From a bacterium (lineage in GTDB: Bacteria; Vulcanimicrobiota; Vulcanimicrobiia; Vulcanimicrobiales; Vulcanimicrobiaceae): a DNA stretch of 49,073 nt. Below, in pieces: positions 1 to 6,860 of this stretch. The notes under the pieces are model-generated. The model was given only the letters and a program-made list of their open reading frames with translations. It made no database searches and had not been told where the DNA came from. The stretch spans positions 1-49,073 of the forward strand of contig JAJYFL010000016.1 in NCBI GenBank assembly GCA_021790935.1, written 5' to 3'. A program made the translations under genes and the position numbers. Every line of letters begins with the position of its first letter. Within the stretch, counting starts at the first letter, position 1.

Positions 1-117
1 GCCATTGTGGAAGCACTGGCGAAACGCGTACAACGGATCGGTTCCGATGTCGCCGAACACGACCCCGAGCGCCGCGAGCGCCATGATGCCTTTCGGACTC
101 GCCTTGCCGTCCTTCAT
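1..117 (-). CDS. kup: Potassium uptake protein Kup, N-terminal fragment
   Basis: The first 39 codons of a gene that runs off the left edge of the window. The translation carries the Kup N-terminal signature [17 protein letters not shown], the first transmembrane segment of the KUP/HAK/KT potassium-proton symporters. ATG at 117 is the start because an in-frame TAG lies three codons upstream. The variant DPLY replaces the usual SPLY. The protein would take up K+ across the inner membrane. Only the N-terminus is visible, so whether the gene is intact cannot be judged. Confidence 0.85.
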   Translation of the reverse strand, partial: MKDGKASPKGIMALAALGVVFGDIGTDPLYAFRQCFHNG

Positions 118-211
118 CCCGCGCTAAGATATGCAATCGCACCGCTGGCTTCCCGTCGCACTCGGACGGCTCGAGCGCCCTGGCAACCTGCCCCGGGCGA
201 TGGCGCGCACC

Positions 212-472
212 TCAGCGGTGGAATAGCACCGCGAGGATCGTGGTGATCCAGGTGCCGACGACGAGCGCGGTCGTGCGCCACTGCAGACCGTCGATCTTGC
301 TCGTAAGGGATTCGCGAGCCCCGTCGATCTTCTGATCGAGGCCCGTAAAGCGCGTCTCCATCTTCTGGTCGAGTGTGGTGAGGCGAGATTCGACCGCGCC
401 GAGGCGCCGGTCGATCTGCTCGTAGCCTCCTTCGAGGTGGGCCATACGGATCTCAAGGGGTTGGGTGGTCAC
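212..472 (-). CDS. Small coiled-coil protein with C-terminal membrane anchor
   Basis: An 86-residue protein of unknown function. Residues about 8-65 have heptad-like repeats rich in Leu, Arg, Glu and Asp with four recurring L-x-x-K/R units, predicting a coiled coil. Residues about 66-84 form one hydrophobic segment ending in HR, so the protein is probably tail-anchored with the coil in the cytoplasm. The start is GTG at 472, supported by a strong Shine-Dalgarno sequence AAAGGAGG a few bases upstream. Small proteins of this layout are common and usually uncharacterised. Confidence 0.7.
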   Translation of the reverse strand: MTTQPLEIRMAHLEGGYEQIDRRLGAVESRLTTLDQKMETRFTGLDQKIDGARESLTSKIDGLQWRTTALVVGTWITTILAVLFHR

Positions 473-543
473 GTCGCCTCCTTTCGCCTAGTATGTTACG
501 CGCTATGGCTACGCCGCCCAGACAGAGGCGCCGGTCGAAGGCC

Positions 544-1653
544 TCACGGGCTCTTCTTCCGCAACGCTTCTACGCGTACTTCTAGCGAACGAAGTACCGT
601 CGCGCGCGTGATGAAACCAACGAGACGATCGCCTCCGTCGACGACCGGCAGTTGATGAAACCGCGAACTTGCCAGAGTCCGGAAGGCCTCGACGGCGGGC
701 ACCTCCGGCGTCACGGTTCGGAGCTCCGGGCGCGGGGTCATAATAACTGAAACCGGTGTGTTCGCCGGATCGCGGCCTTCGAGCTTCGCGAAGTCGCTCA
801 GCGTTACCAGACCGCTCAAATGCCCGTCTGCGTTTACCGCCAGCGCGCGATGGGAGGTGCGAATCATCTGCTCGAGCGCCTGAGCGCAGCTAACCCGCGG
901 AGCGGTACCGCTTTCCGGCGGGTCGGCCACGTCGCCGGCCCGCGCCGCACCCAGGTGTCCAAGAGTCAAGTCGCTCGCGCGCTCCGCCCTAGCCGCACCC
1001 ATGATAAACCATGCGAGCAGGCCGATCCAAATCCCCTGCACGATGTCTCCCGCAAAGAACAACAGCAGGGCTACTCCGAGCATCATCGCGCCCATCGCGG
1101 TGCTCACCCCAACCGCGATCGCGGTTGCGCGATCCCGGCTCCCGGTCATCCCAAGCAGCGCCGCATGCAGCACGCGGCCGCCATCGAGCGGGTAGGCCGG
1201 CAGAAGATTGAACGCGGCGAGCAAGAGATTGAGCCCGCCCAGATAGAGCAGGGCTTCATGCAGCGCCGGCGACGGAACGGCCAGCGTGGCTGCCAGGCCC
1301 AGCAGCAAACCCAGGACGATGCTGGCCAGCGGACCCGCCGCTGCGACCGCAGCCTCTTGGACGGGCTGGTCGGGTGGCGTTTCGATCTGCGAGACGCCGC
1401 CGAAGACGAACAGCGTGATCCCGCCGACCGCGATCCCGAACCGGCGCGCGACCAGCGCATGCGCCGTCTCATGGATCACGATGCAAGCAAAGACGGCCAG
1501 CACGGTGAGAACCGCCGCGAGCAGCCTCCACGGCGCCGGGAGCCCGGCAAACGGGCCGGCGCCGGAGGCCAGCATCCACGCGAAGAGCACGAAGACCACC
1601 AGCCAACTGGCGTCAACCCGAACCGGGATTCCGAAAATTCGTCCGATCAGCAT
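544..1653 (-). CDS. Site-2-type membrane metalloprotease (M50) with CBS pair
   Basis: A 369-residue intramembrane zinc protease of the SpoIVFB/Rip3-like M50 group. The zinc motif HETAH is at residues 61-65 within a membrane segment, and the third ligand lies in NLLPAYPLDGGR (149-160, Asp157). About six hydrophobic segments fill residues 1-225. Two CBS motifs follow (about 245-300 and 305-360), which in this family bind adenine nucleotides and are thought to gate the protease. Such enzymes cleave transmembrane anti-sigma factors or other membrane substrates; no substrate gene is adjacent. ATG at 1653 sits only 8 bases after a perfect TATAAT, so the transcript may be leaderless. Confidence 0.9.
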   Translation of the reverse strand: MLIGRIFGIPVRVDASWLVVFVLFAWMLASGAGPFAGLPAPWRLLAAVLTVLAVFACIVIHETAHALVARRFGIAVGGITLFVFGGVSQIETPPDQPVQEAAVAAAGPLASIVLGLLLGLAATLAVPSPALHEALLYLGGLNLLLAAFNLLPAYPLDGGRVLHAALLGMTGSRDRATAIAVGVSTAMGAMMLGVALLLFFAGDIVQGIWIGLLAWFIMGAARAERASDLTLGHLGAARAGDVADPPESGTAPRVSCAQALEQMIRTSHRALAVNADGHLSGLVTLSDFAKLEGRDPANTPVSVIMTPRPELRTVTPEVPAVEAFRTLASSRFHQLPVVDGGDRLVGFITRATVLRSLEVRVEALRKKSP

Positions 1654-1661
1654 ACCTGGCT

Positions 1662-1667
1662 ATTATA
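1662..1667 (-). promoter_or_regulatory. Perfect -10 box next to the M50 protease start
   Basis: TATAAT on the minus strand with 8 bases between it and the ATG at 1653. Transcription normally starts about 7 bases after a -10 box, which would leave essentially no 5' leader. A convincing -35 box is not visible. Confidence 0.5.
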
Positions 1668-1723
1668 GCGCTGCGTGCAGCGCGCGTAACGGTGAGCGGA
1701 CGCGCGCCCCGCGCCGCGCCGCA

Positions 1724-1753
1724 TTGACAAGCAACCGGACTGTCGGTTAGGAT
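1724..1753 (+). promoter_or_regulatory. Sigma70-like promoter for the DUF3592-like gene
   Basis: A perfect TTGACA (1724-1729), an 18-base spacer and TAGGAT (1748-1753, four of six matches to TATAAT). It lies about 35 bases before the ATG at 1788 and points towards it. Confidence 0.55.
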
Positions 1754-1787
1754 TGGCGAGCCGCCGCGCGTTTCGAAAGAGGCCTTC

Positions 1788-2195
1788 ATGCGTCGCCAAA
1801 CCGTTTTGTTCACGCTACTCACGGTGCTCGTTGTGGGCGGAGTGGTGTTGCTCGTCCTCTGGGCGATCCGCAGCCACGATGCGGCGATCAAAACGATGAC
1901 GTCGCAGGCGCCCGTTACGATCGTGGCCGGAATGACCGTGCAGGATCAAAGCCAGTCGGACGAGCAGACGGACCAATACGTCGTCGTCTACAGGTATATC
2001 GTCGCCTCGCGCAAGTACACCGTGCAAGCCTCTTTTGGAAGCAAGGACGAGTTCACCGGATTCGCCGCGAAGGGCGTCAAGACGTGTTACGATCCGGCCA
2101 ATCCGGCATCGTCGGCCTTGGTCGGCGCATCCTTCACGTGCGGAACCCCGTCGGGCGAGGCCGTCATTAGCGACCCCGCGCAAACCTCACCATAG
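1788..2195 (+). CDS. DUF3592-like single-pass membrane protein
   Basis: A 135-residue protein. Residues about 6-28 form an N-terminal transmembrane helix; the rest is predicted to be outside the inner membrane. The segment with VVYRYIVASRKYTVQ followed by VKTCYDPANPASSAL resembles the YRY...CYDP-NP pattern of DUF3592 proteins. The match is from memory of the family and is moderate. A promoter-like sequence lies just upstream. Function is unknown. The gene ends shortly before the LigD-type genes on the same strand. Confidence 0.65.
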   Translation: MRRQTVLFTLLTVLVVGGVVLLVLWAIRSHDAAIKTMTSQAPVTIVAGMTVQDQSQSDEQTDQYVVVYRYIVASRKYTVQASFGSKDEFTGFAAKGVKTCYDPANPASSALVGASFTCGTPSGEAVISDPAQTSP

Positions 2196-2208
2196 CGGCC
2201 GCGCCGTC

Positions 2209-2778
2209 GTGGCATCCCACGACGACGCGATTGAGGAAACGCCAGCCGATCGTCGAATCGCTCCGACAGCGATGCAATCTACGCGCGCTCGCCGGCTGCG
2301 GTTCGTTATTCAAAAGCATCGGGCAAGTCATCTGCACTATGATTTTCGCCTGGAGGCCGGCGGCGTTCTAAAATCGTGGGCGATCCCCAAAGGCCCGTCG
2401 CTCGACCCCAAAGACCGGCGCTTGGCAATGCACGTCGAGGACCATCCGCTGGAGTACCGCCGCTTCCAAGGAACCATCGCCAAGGGCAACTACGGCGCGG
2501 GCGAAGTGATCGTTTGGGACAAGGGAACCTATGCGCTCTCCGAGGGGAGCGACCCGGCCGCTGAGATCGGCAAAGGCAAGATCGCGTTCGTGCTGCGCGG
2601 CAAGAAGATGCGTGGTGAGTTCGCGCTGGTGCGCATCAAGCGGCGCAGCGGCGAGAGCGGCGATCCCTGGCTGCTGATCAAAGGCCACGACGAGTACGCC
2701 GATCCGGCGTACGACATCGAGAAGGATCCGCGCAACTGCGTGAGCGAGCGTTCCGTGCACGGCGATCGGATCGCGTAG
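2209..2778 (+). CDS. LigD-type 3'-phosphoesterase domain protein
   Basis: A stand-alone version of the phosphoesterase (PE) domain of the NHEJ ligase LigD, which trims 3' phosphates and ribonucleotides at DNA ends. Family motifs are QKHRASHLHYDFRLE, then LKSWAIPKGPSLDP, then VEDHPLEY and YGAGEVIVWD; the His and Asp of HYDFRLE and the His of VEDHP are the expected metal and catalytic residues. The start is uncertain: GTG at 2209 follows the previous gene's stop, while ATG at 2272 begins just before the conserved domain. The stop is followed two bases later by the polymerase gene, so the two are probably co-transcribed. No ligase domain is attached. Confidence 0.85.
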   Translation: MASHDDAIEETPADRRIAPTAMQSTRARRLRFVIQKHRASHLHYDFRLEAGGVLKSWAIPKGPSLDPKDRRLAMHVEDHPLEYRRFQGTIAKGNYGAGEVIVWDKGTYALSEGSDPAAEIGKGKIAFVLRGKKMRGEFALVRIKRRSGESGDPWLLIKGHDEYADPAYDIEKDPRNCVSERSVHGDRIA

Positions 2779-2780
2779 GC

Positions 2781-3734
2781 ATGCCGCGCTCTACGCAGAC
2801 GGCGGCGGTCGTCGGCAGGACGCTGACGTTTTCGAACCTCGAAAAAGTTCTCTGGCCACGCGACGGTTACACCAAAGGCGATCTGATCGCATACTATCGC
2901 AGTGTGGCGAGATGGCTGATTCCCCATTTGAAAGACCGGCCGCTCACGCTGCAGCGGTGGCCCGACGGCATCGAGCAGCCCTCGTTTTTCGAAAAGAAGG
3001 CGCCGCGTTTCACGCCGGATTGGATCCCGACGGTATCGCTAGCGGCGGACGAGAGCTCGCGCGAGGTCGCCTACCTGCTGTGCAACGACGAAGCCGCGCT
3101 CGCGTGGTGCGCGAATCTGGCGGCTATCACTTTGCACGTGTGGTATTCGCGCGTCCCCACAACGGATTCGCCCGACTACGCGCTCTTCGACTTGGACACT
3201 TGCGAGCGCACGACAACGGGTACGCTGGCGAGCGTGGCGCTGGCGTTTCGCGAGAGTTTGACGGAGATAGGCCTGCCGTCCCTGGTGAAAACCTCGGGCG
3301 GCTCCGGCCTGCACGTCGTCATCCCGCTGGAGACCGGGTACTCCTACGAGACGGTGCGCGCGTTAGCCGAGATCACCGTCCGGCACGTCGCCGCGCGACT
3401 GCCGCACCTTACGACGATGGAACGCGCCGTCAGCAAGCGCCCACCGGCCGCCGTTTACCTGGACTACGCGCAGATCGGGCGCGGCAAGACGGTGGTGCCG
3501 CCTTATGTCGTGCGCGCGCGCGACCGCGCGCCGGTTTCGATGCCGCTGGACTGGGCCGAGCTCGAGGAGCTGCGGGGCAAGCGCACGCGCCCGCAAGCAC
3601 TGGCGGCGCAGTGGACCATTGCCAATGCGCGCAAGCGGCTGGAGGCCGATGGCGACCGCTGGTCCGGCCGCGCTTGGAAACGCGCCCGTTTGGAGACGGC
3701 TATGCGCAAAGCGCAGCGCGCCTGGGCCCGCTAG
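2781..3734 (+). CDS. LigD-type polymerase domain (archaeo-eukaryotic primase family)
   Basis: A 317-residue stand-alone LigD polymerase, which fills in or adds nucleotides at broken DNA ends during Ku-dependent end joining. Metal-binding acidic residues are visible in FDLD (Asp137 and Asp139) and VYLDYAQ (Asp228). The nucleotide-binding motif SGGSGLHVV is at 172-180. Length and order match the POL domain alone. The gene follows the PE gene by two bases. Neither an ATP-dependent ligase nor Ku is encoded in this window, so a complete NHEJ pathway would need those elsewhere. Confidence 0.9.
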   Translation: MPRSTQTAAVVGRTLTFSNLEKVLWPRDGYTKGDLIAYYRSVARWLIPHLKDRPLTLQRWPDGIEQPSFFEKKAPRFTPDWIPTVSLAADESSREVAYLLCNDEAALAWCANLAAITLHVWYSRVPTTDSPDYALFDLDTCERTTTGTLASVALAFRESLTEIGLPSLVKTSGGSGLHVVIPLETGYSYETVRALAEITVRHVAARLPHLTTMERAVSKRPPAAVYLDYAQIGRGKTVVPPYVVRARDRAPVSMPLDWAELEELRGKRTRPQALAAQWTIANARKRLEADGDRWSGRAWKRARLETAMRKAQRAWAR

Positions 3735-3779
3735 CCACGCGATCGGCTTCGATGGGCCGCGACGTTTCCACCCGCGATG

Positions 3780-4592
3780 CTATCTCAAGTATCGCAGCGG
3801 GTTCACGTACGTCAGGTTCGGGTTGAGGCGGACGAACTCACGGAGCAGGTATTCGTGGCCTTGTCCCATGAGCACGACTACTCGATCGCCGGGACGAATA
3901 ACGCTGAGGATATTCGAAAAGATGTAACAATTTCGTGTATACCATTGCGCCACGTACGAAGCCCCCGCATTGTCGGCTTCGCGCCCCGTTCCGGCGAAAA
4001 TGGCGTACCAGGAAGCATTCGCCCGGATCGCACTGTCGGTGTTAAGGTAGCGCAATTCGTCGAGGTACGTACCGTGCAACTGCAAGTAATGGTCCCGTGC
4101 GATGCTGGCATCGGACTCCGCATCTCTCACACTGTTGAAATGCTTCGTGAGATACGCATCGATGCGCTTTCCGGAGGGGGAATTGTCTTCATAGATTGAT
4201 GGTCCCCACGTATCGACGGGGTAGATCGTCCTGTTGCCGGATCGCGCGGCAAGTTTGAATCCGTATTGGTATACTTCGTTCGCGCCAAGCGTGAACCGTC
4301 CCGCGAGATACTCGCGGTATTGGTCGGGATATTTTCGATCTCCGAACGGAGCCTCGATCAGCACTTTGGTCGGGTGAAAACGCGCGAGACGGGCGACGAT
4401 CTCATCGATCTGCGCTTGCCGCTTTGCCGAGAGCGGGCTATCCGTGTAGACGCTGTTGTGGATGTCGCGCCTAGCAACCAAGTGCGAGACGCCGACGATC
4501 ATGACGTCAGTCTTTGGCGCTTGCGCCTCTGCGATTTGTGCTCCAATGAGCGAGAAACATACCGTCGCGCAAAATACCCGCAGTATCCGCAC
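3780..4592 (-). CDS. Exported DUF5694-like protein
   Basis: A 270-residue protein with a clear signal peptide (MRILRVFCATVCFSLIGAQ followed by an AEAQA cleavage site). The mature part starts with TDVMIVGVSHL, contains LIEAPFGDRKYPDQY, and ends with a VVLMGQGHEYLLREFV segment. This layout matches DUF5694, a group resembling the TraB/Tiki-like hydrolase fold in which conserved His and Glu residues lie at the two ends. The family has no firm function. It is convergent with the LigD polymerase gene, 45 bases away. Confidence 0.7.
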   Translation of the reverse strand: MRILRVFCATVCFSLIGAQIAEAQAPKTDVMIVGVSHLVARRDIHNSVYTDSPLSAKRQAQIDEIVARLARFHPTKVLIEAPFGDRKYPDQYREYLAGRFTLGANEVYQYGFKLAARSGNRTIYPVDTWGPSIYEDNSPSGKRIDAYLTKHFNSVRDAESDASIARDHYLQLHGTYLDELRYLNTDSAIRANASWYAIFAGTGREADNAGASYVAQWYTRNCYIFSNILSVIRPGDRVVVLMGQGHEYLLREFVRLNPNLTYVNPLRYLR

Positions 4593-4711
4593 CGTTACCT
4601 CCGTTACAGCCTAGACAACCGGAAACCCCATATGACCGTTCCTTTCGAGCCGCTGCCGGACGATTCCGGCCGTTCGCGAGACTCTCGGCAAGTCGAACCA
4701 TCGGTTCGGGG

Positions 4712-4808
4712 GCCGCGCGCTTTCGCGCGCGGAGATCCAGTACGAATCGCCGTACACAACCTCATCGCCCTGCTTCAATGGAGCCGCGCGCTTTCGCGCG
4801 CGGAGATC
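4712..4808. repeat. Two direct copies of a 26-bp hairpin unit
   Basis: The same 26 bases occur at 4712-4737 and 4783-4808, 71 bases apart. Each holds a perfect 8-bp stem CCGCGCGC / GCGCGCGG with a TTTC loop (4713-4732 and 4784-4803), followed by GAGATC. The second copy ends 13 bases before the IS5 left end. They could be REP-like hairpins or terminators; no T-run follows. Confidence 0.7.
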
Positions 4809-4821
4809 TGTGGAGGTCTAG

Positions 4822-5971
4822 GGCAACTCTGATTAATTCGCGTGGTTGTGTTACAATTTGTGCATGAGTATGCGCGAGCAAATGACGTTTGCGACAACCG
4901 GCTTCGAGCGGCATTCGAAGGTGACGCGACGCGAGAAATCCTTGCGAGAGATGGATCTCATTATTCCCTGGAAGCGCTTGCGGCAGATAGTCAAGCCGTT
5001 CTATTTCAAGGGGGATGGCGTTGGGCGACGGCCCATCGAGCTGGAGCGCATGCTCCGTATCTATTTTCTCCAGCACCGGTTCAACCTCAGCGATCCTGGC
5101 GTTGAAGAGGCGCTTTACGACATGCTTTCGATGCGCGCGTTCGCGCGAATCGACCTGGGTGAAGCCGGAGTGCCCGACGAGACGACCGTCTGTAATTTTC
5201 GCCACCTCATCGAGAAGCATGAACCCGGCAAGACGCTCTTTGCCGAGGTGAACCGCCATCTGGCCGACTGCGGCATCGTCGTGAGCGGGGGCACGATTGT
5301 CGATGCGACGATCATCAACGCGCCGAGCTCGACGAAGAACGAAGAGAAAGCGCGCGATCCGGAGATGCACCAAACCAAGAAAGGCAACCAGTAGTACTTC
5401 GGTATGAAGGCGCACATCGGTGTCGATAGCCGCCATCGGATCGTGCATACGATCGTTGCAACGGCGGCAAACGTTCATGACAGCGCGGTACTTCCCCAGT
5501 TGCTTCATGGGAAGGAAACACGGGTGTACGGCGACTCAGCCTACGTCGGCAAGACCGAGGCGATCCGCGAGAAATCGCCACGAGCGCGCGCATTCATCAA
5601 CAAGCGTGCATATCGCAATCGTCCGTTGACCGATCGCGATAAAGAGACGAACAGGCGGAACTCGTCCACGCGCTCGCGCGTGGAGCACATCTTTGGTACG
5701 GTCAAGGGACTCTTTGGCTTCAGGAAGGTCCGTTACCGCGGCCTTGCTAGGAACGACAATTGCCTCAACGTCCTATTCGCCCTTTCGAATCTTTTCATGG
5801 TTCGCAAGAAATTGCTGCGCCTTTCTACGGCGTAGCTGTCTCTCGACATCGCAAAACGCGGAAAATTCGCTCCCCACACGGGTGGGTGAGGGCTCGAAAA
5901 ACACGATGGTCGCTCAAAAGGTCACGTCCTGCCCGACCGCCCGAGCTTGAGGTCAATAAATCAGACTTGCC
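4822..5971 (+). mobile_element. IS5-family insertion sequence, 1,150 bp
   Basis: Imperfect terminal inverted repeats are visible: the left end reads GGCAACTCTGATTAATT and the right end, reversed, reads GGCAAGTCTGATTTATT (15 of 17 identical). The flanks are CTAG on the left and TTAG on the right, giving a perfect 3-base TAG or an imperfect 4-base YTAG duplication, as expected for the IS5 family. The element carries one transposase frame broken by an amber codon. About 135 bases after the transposase gene are non-coding. Confidence 0.85.
4864..5835 (+). pseudogene. IS5-family transposase interrupted by one amber codon
   Basis: A DDE transposase reading frame of 323 codons with a single in-frame TAG at codon 177 (5392-5394). 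Before the stop are the N-terminal domain and the first catalytic Asp in GGTIVDATIINAPSS. After it the frame resumes at once with YFGMKAHIGVD, and later VYGDSAYVG (second Asp) and RVEHIFGTVKGLFGFRKVRYRG (with the catalytic Glu). The usual family sequence here is KKGNQWYFGMK, so the change is Trp TGG to TAG. No frameshift or other lesion is seen, so inactivation looks recent, or the stop is read through. The start is ATG at 4864. Confidence 0.85.
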
Positions 5972-6057
5972 TTAGAACCAAACGCTCGGTGGGGTTTAAC
6001 GCGCTCTCTTGCTCGTCGAACCGGCCCTTCCGGCGAGCCAAGGTGCCCTTCGAGGGC

Positions 6058-6080
6058 CCTTCGACAAGCTCAGGATGACA
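6058..6080. repeat. Dispersed repeat, copy 1
   Basis: CCTTCGACAAGCTCAGGATG plus ACA, in the gap between the IS5 element and the toxin gene. The core TTCGACnnGCTCAGGATG recurs at 6823, 8915, 8944 and 9273. No other signal is seen in 5972-6178. Confidence 0.75.
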
Positions 6081-6178
6081 AGGCGGACAGGGAGATCATC
6101 TTTGACGAACTTCGGGTTATTGACCGAGGTCATTATCGAATACGTCGCCCGCGCTCGCGTTAAGCCGGCTGGAAGAAG

Positions 6179-6535
6179 TCACGTGCTCGTCGCCTCAACG
6201 CACGCCACGACCTGCGCTCGAATGCGGGCGAGTTCCTCCCTCGTCACGTGCGAAGCCGTTTCGGCGATCCGCCGGTGCGGTACCGTTTGCACGTTCCACG
6301 CAAGGGCATAACACGGTTTCGTGCAGCCATTGCCGGGCGCCGGCAGAATGCGAAGCGATGCGCCGACGAGAGCAAGAGCGTCCTCCCCGGTGAGCGGCAC
6401 GACAATCTCAAATGGAATCCCGCCATCAAAGAAGCGCGGCGACCCAACGACAACCGCAGGCCGCTGCTTGTTTGGTTCGCCCGAACCCGGCAGCGCGTCA
6501 CGCCAATCAACCATCACGATCTGCCCGGCCTTCAC
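6179..6535 (-). CDS. MazF/PemK-type toxin
   Basis: A 118-residue protein of the PemK/MazF fold, an mRNA endoribonuclease in type II toxin-antitoxin systems. The N-terminus MKAGQIVMVDWRDALPGSGEPNKQRPAVVVG has the family layout: a short beta strand, a loop and then the RPAVVV strand with the conserved Arg. Its start codon overlaps the antitoxin stop in ATGA, the usual antitoxin-first arrangement. A C-terminal helix (HVTREELARIRAQVV) also fits the family. The MazF assignment is by motif; RNA target specificity cannot be told. Confidence 0.85.
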   Translation of the reverse strand: MKAGQIVMVDWRDALPGSGEPNKQRPAVVVGSPRFFDGGIPFEIVVPLTGEDALALVGASLRILPAPGNGCTKPCYALAWNVQTVPHRRIAETASHVTREELARIRAQVVACVEATST

Positions 6536-6786
6536 GCGTCGGGTCCGCTAGGCGCGAAGAAATCCGCGGGATTATCGCCCCAGCCATCCGGATGGTCGCG
6601 AAGGTAGCTGACGGCGCGATCGATGCTGGCGCTCCGTTGCTCCGCGAGGGTACGGGCGACCCATTGCTCGAGAATGTCCCGAGCCAGCGCTGAGGCCCCA
6701 GCGGCATTGTGCGTCGGGGCGGCTTCAGCCAAGACGCGGCGGGTCTGTGCGTCGAGCCGGACAGAGAGTGTTTCAGTCGTTGCCAT
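6532..6786 (-). CDS. Antitoxin of the MazF-type toxin, ribbon-helix-helix-like
   Basis: An 84-residue protein. The N-terminus ATTETLSVRLDAQTRRVLAE looks like the beta strand and first helix of a ribbon-helix-helix DNA-binding domain. The acidic, aromatic tail (GWGDNPADFFAPSGPDA) is the type of segment that wraps around MazF toxins. ATG at 6786 was chosen; the same frame is open far upstream but only as the antisense of recG. It ends inside the toxin's start (4-base overlap), so the pair is translationally coupled and probably autoregulated. Confidence 0.8.
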   Translation of the reverse strand: MATTETLSVRLDAQTRRVLAEAAPTHNAAGASALARDILEQWVARTLAEQRSASIDRAVSYLRDHPDGWGDNPADFFAPSGPDA

Positions 6787-6822
6787 ACGGATATTGTAAC
6801 ACACAGGTCGTAGTATGGACAA

Positions 6823-6846
6823 CCTTCGACACGCTCGGGGTGACGC
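6823..6846. repeat. Dispersed repeat, copy 2 (diverged)
   Basis: CCTTCGACACGCTCGGGGTG plus ACGC, 15 bases beyond the recG stop and before the antitoxin start. It differs from copy 1 at a few positions. Confidence 0.6.
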
Positions 6847-6860
6847 AGGTGCCGGGGGGG

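Noticed and set aside
7-246. A short plus-strand frame at the left edge
   Set aside because: It is antisense to the kup N-terminus, which has a strong family signature on the minus strand.
4712-4808. Possible CRISPR array from the repeated 26-bp unit
   Set aside because: Only two repeats, spaced 45 bases apart, with no cas genes; the unit is a self-complementary hairpin.
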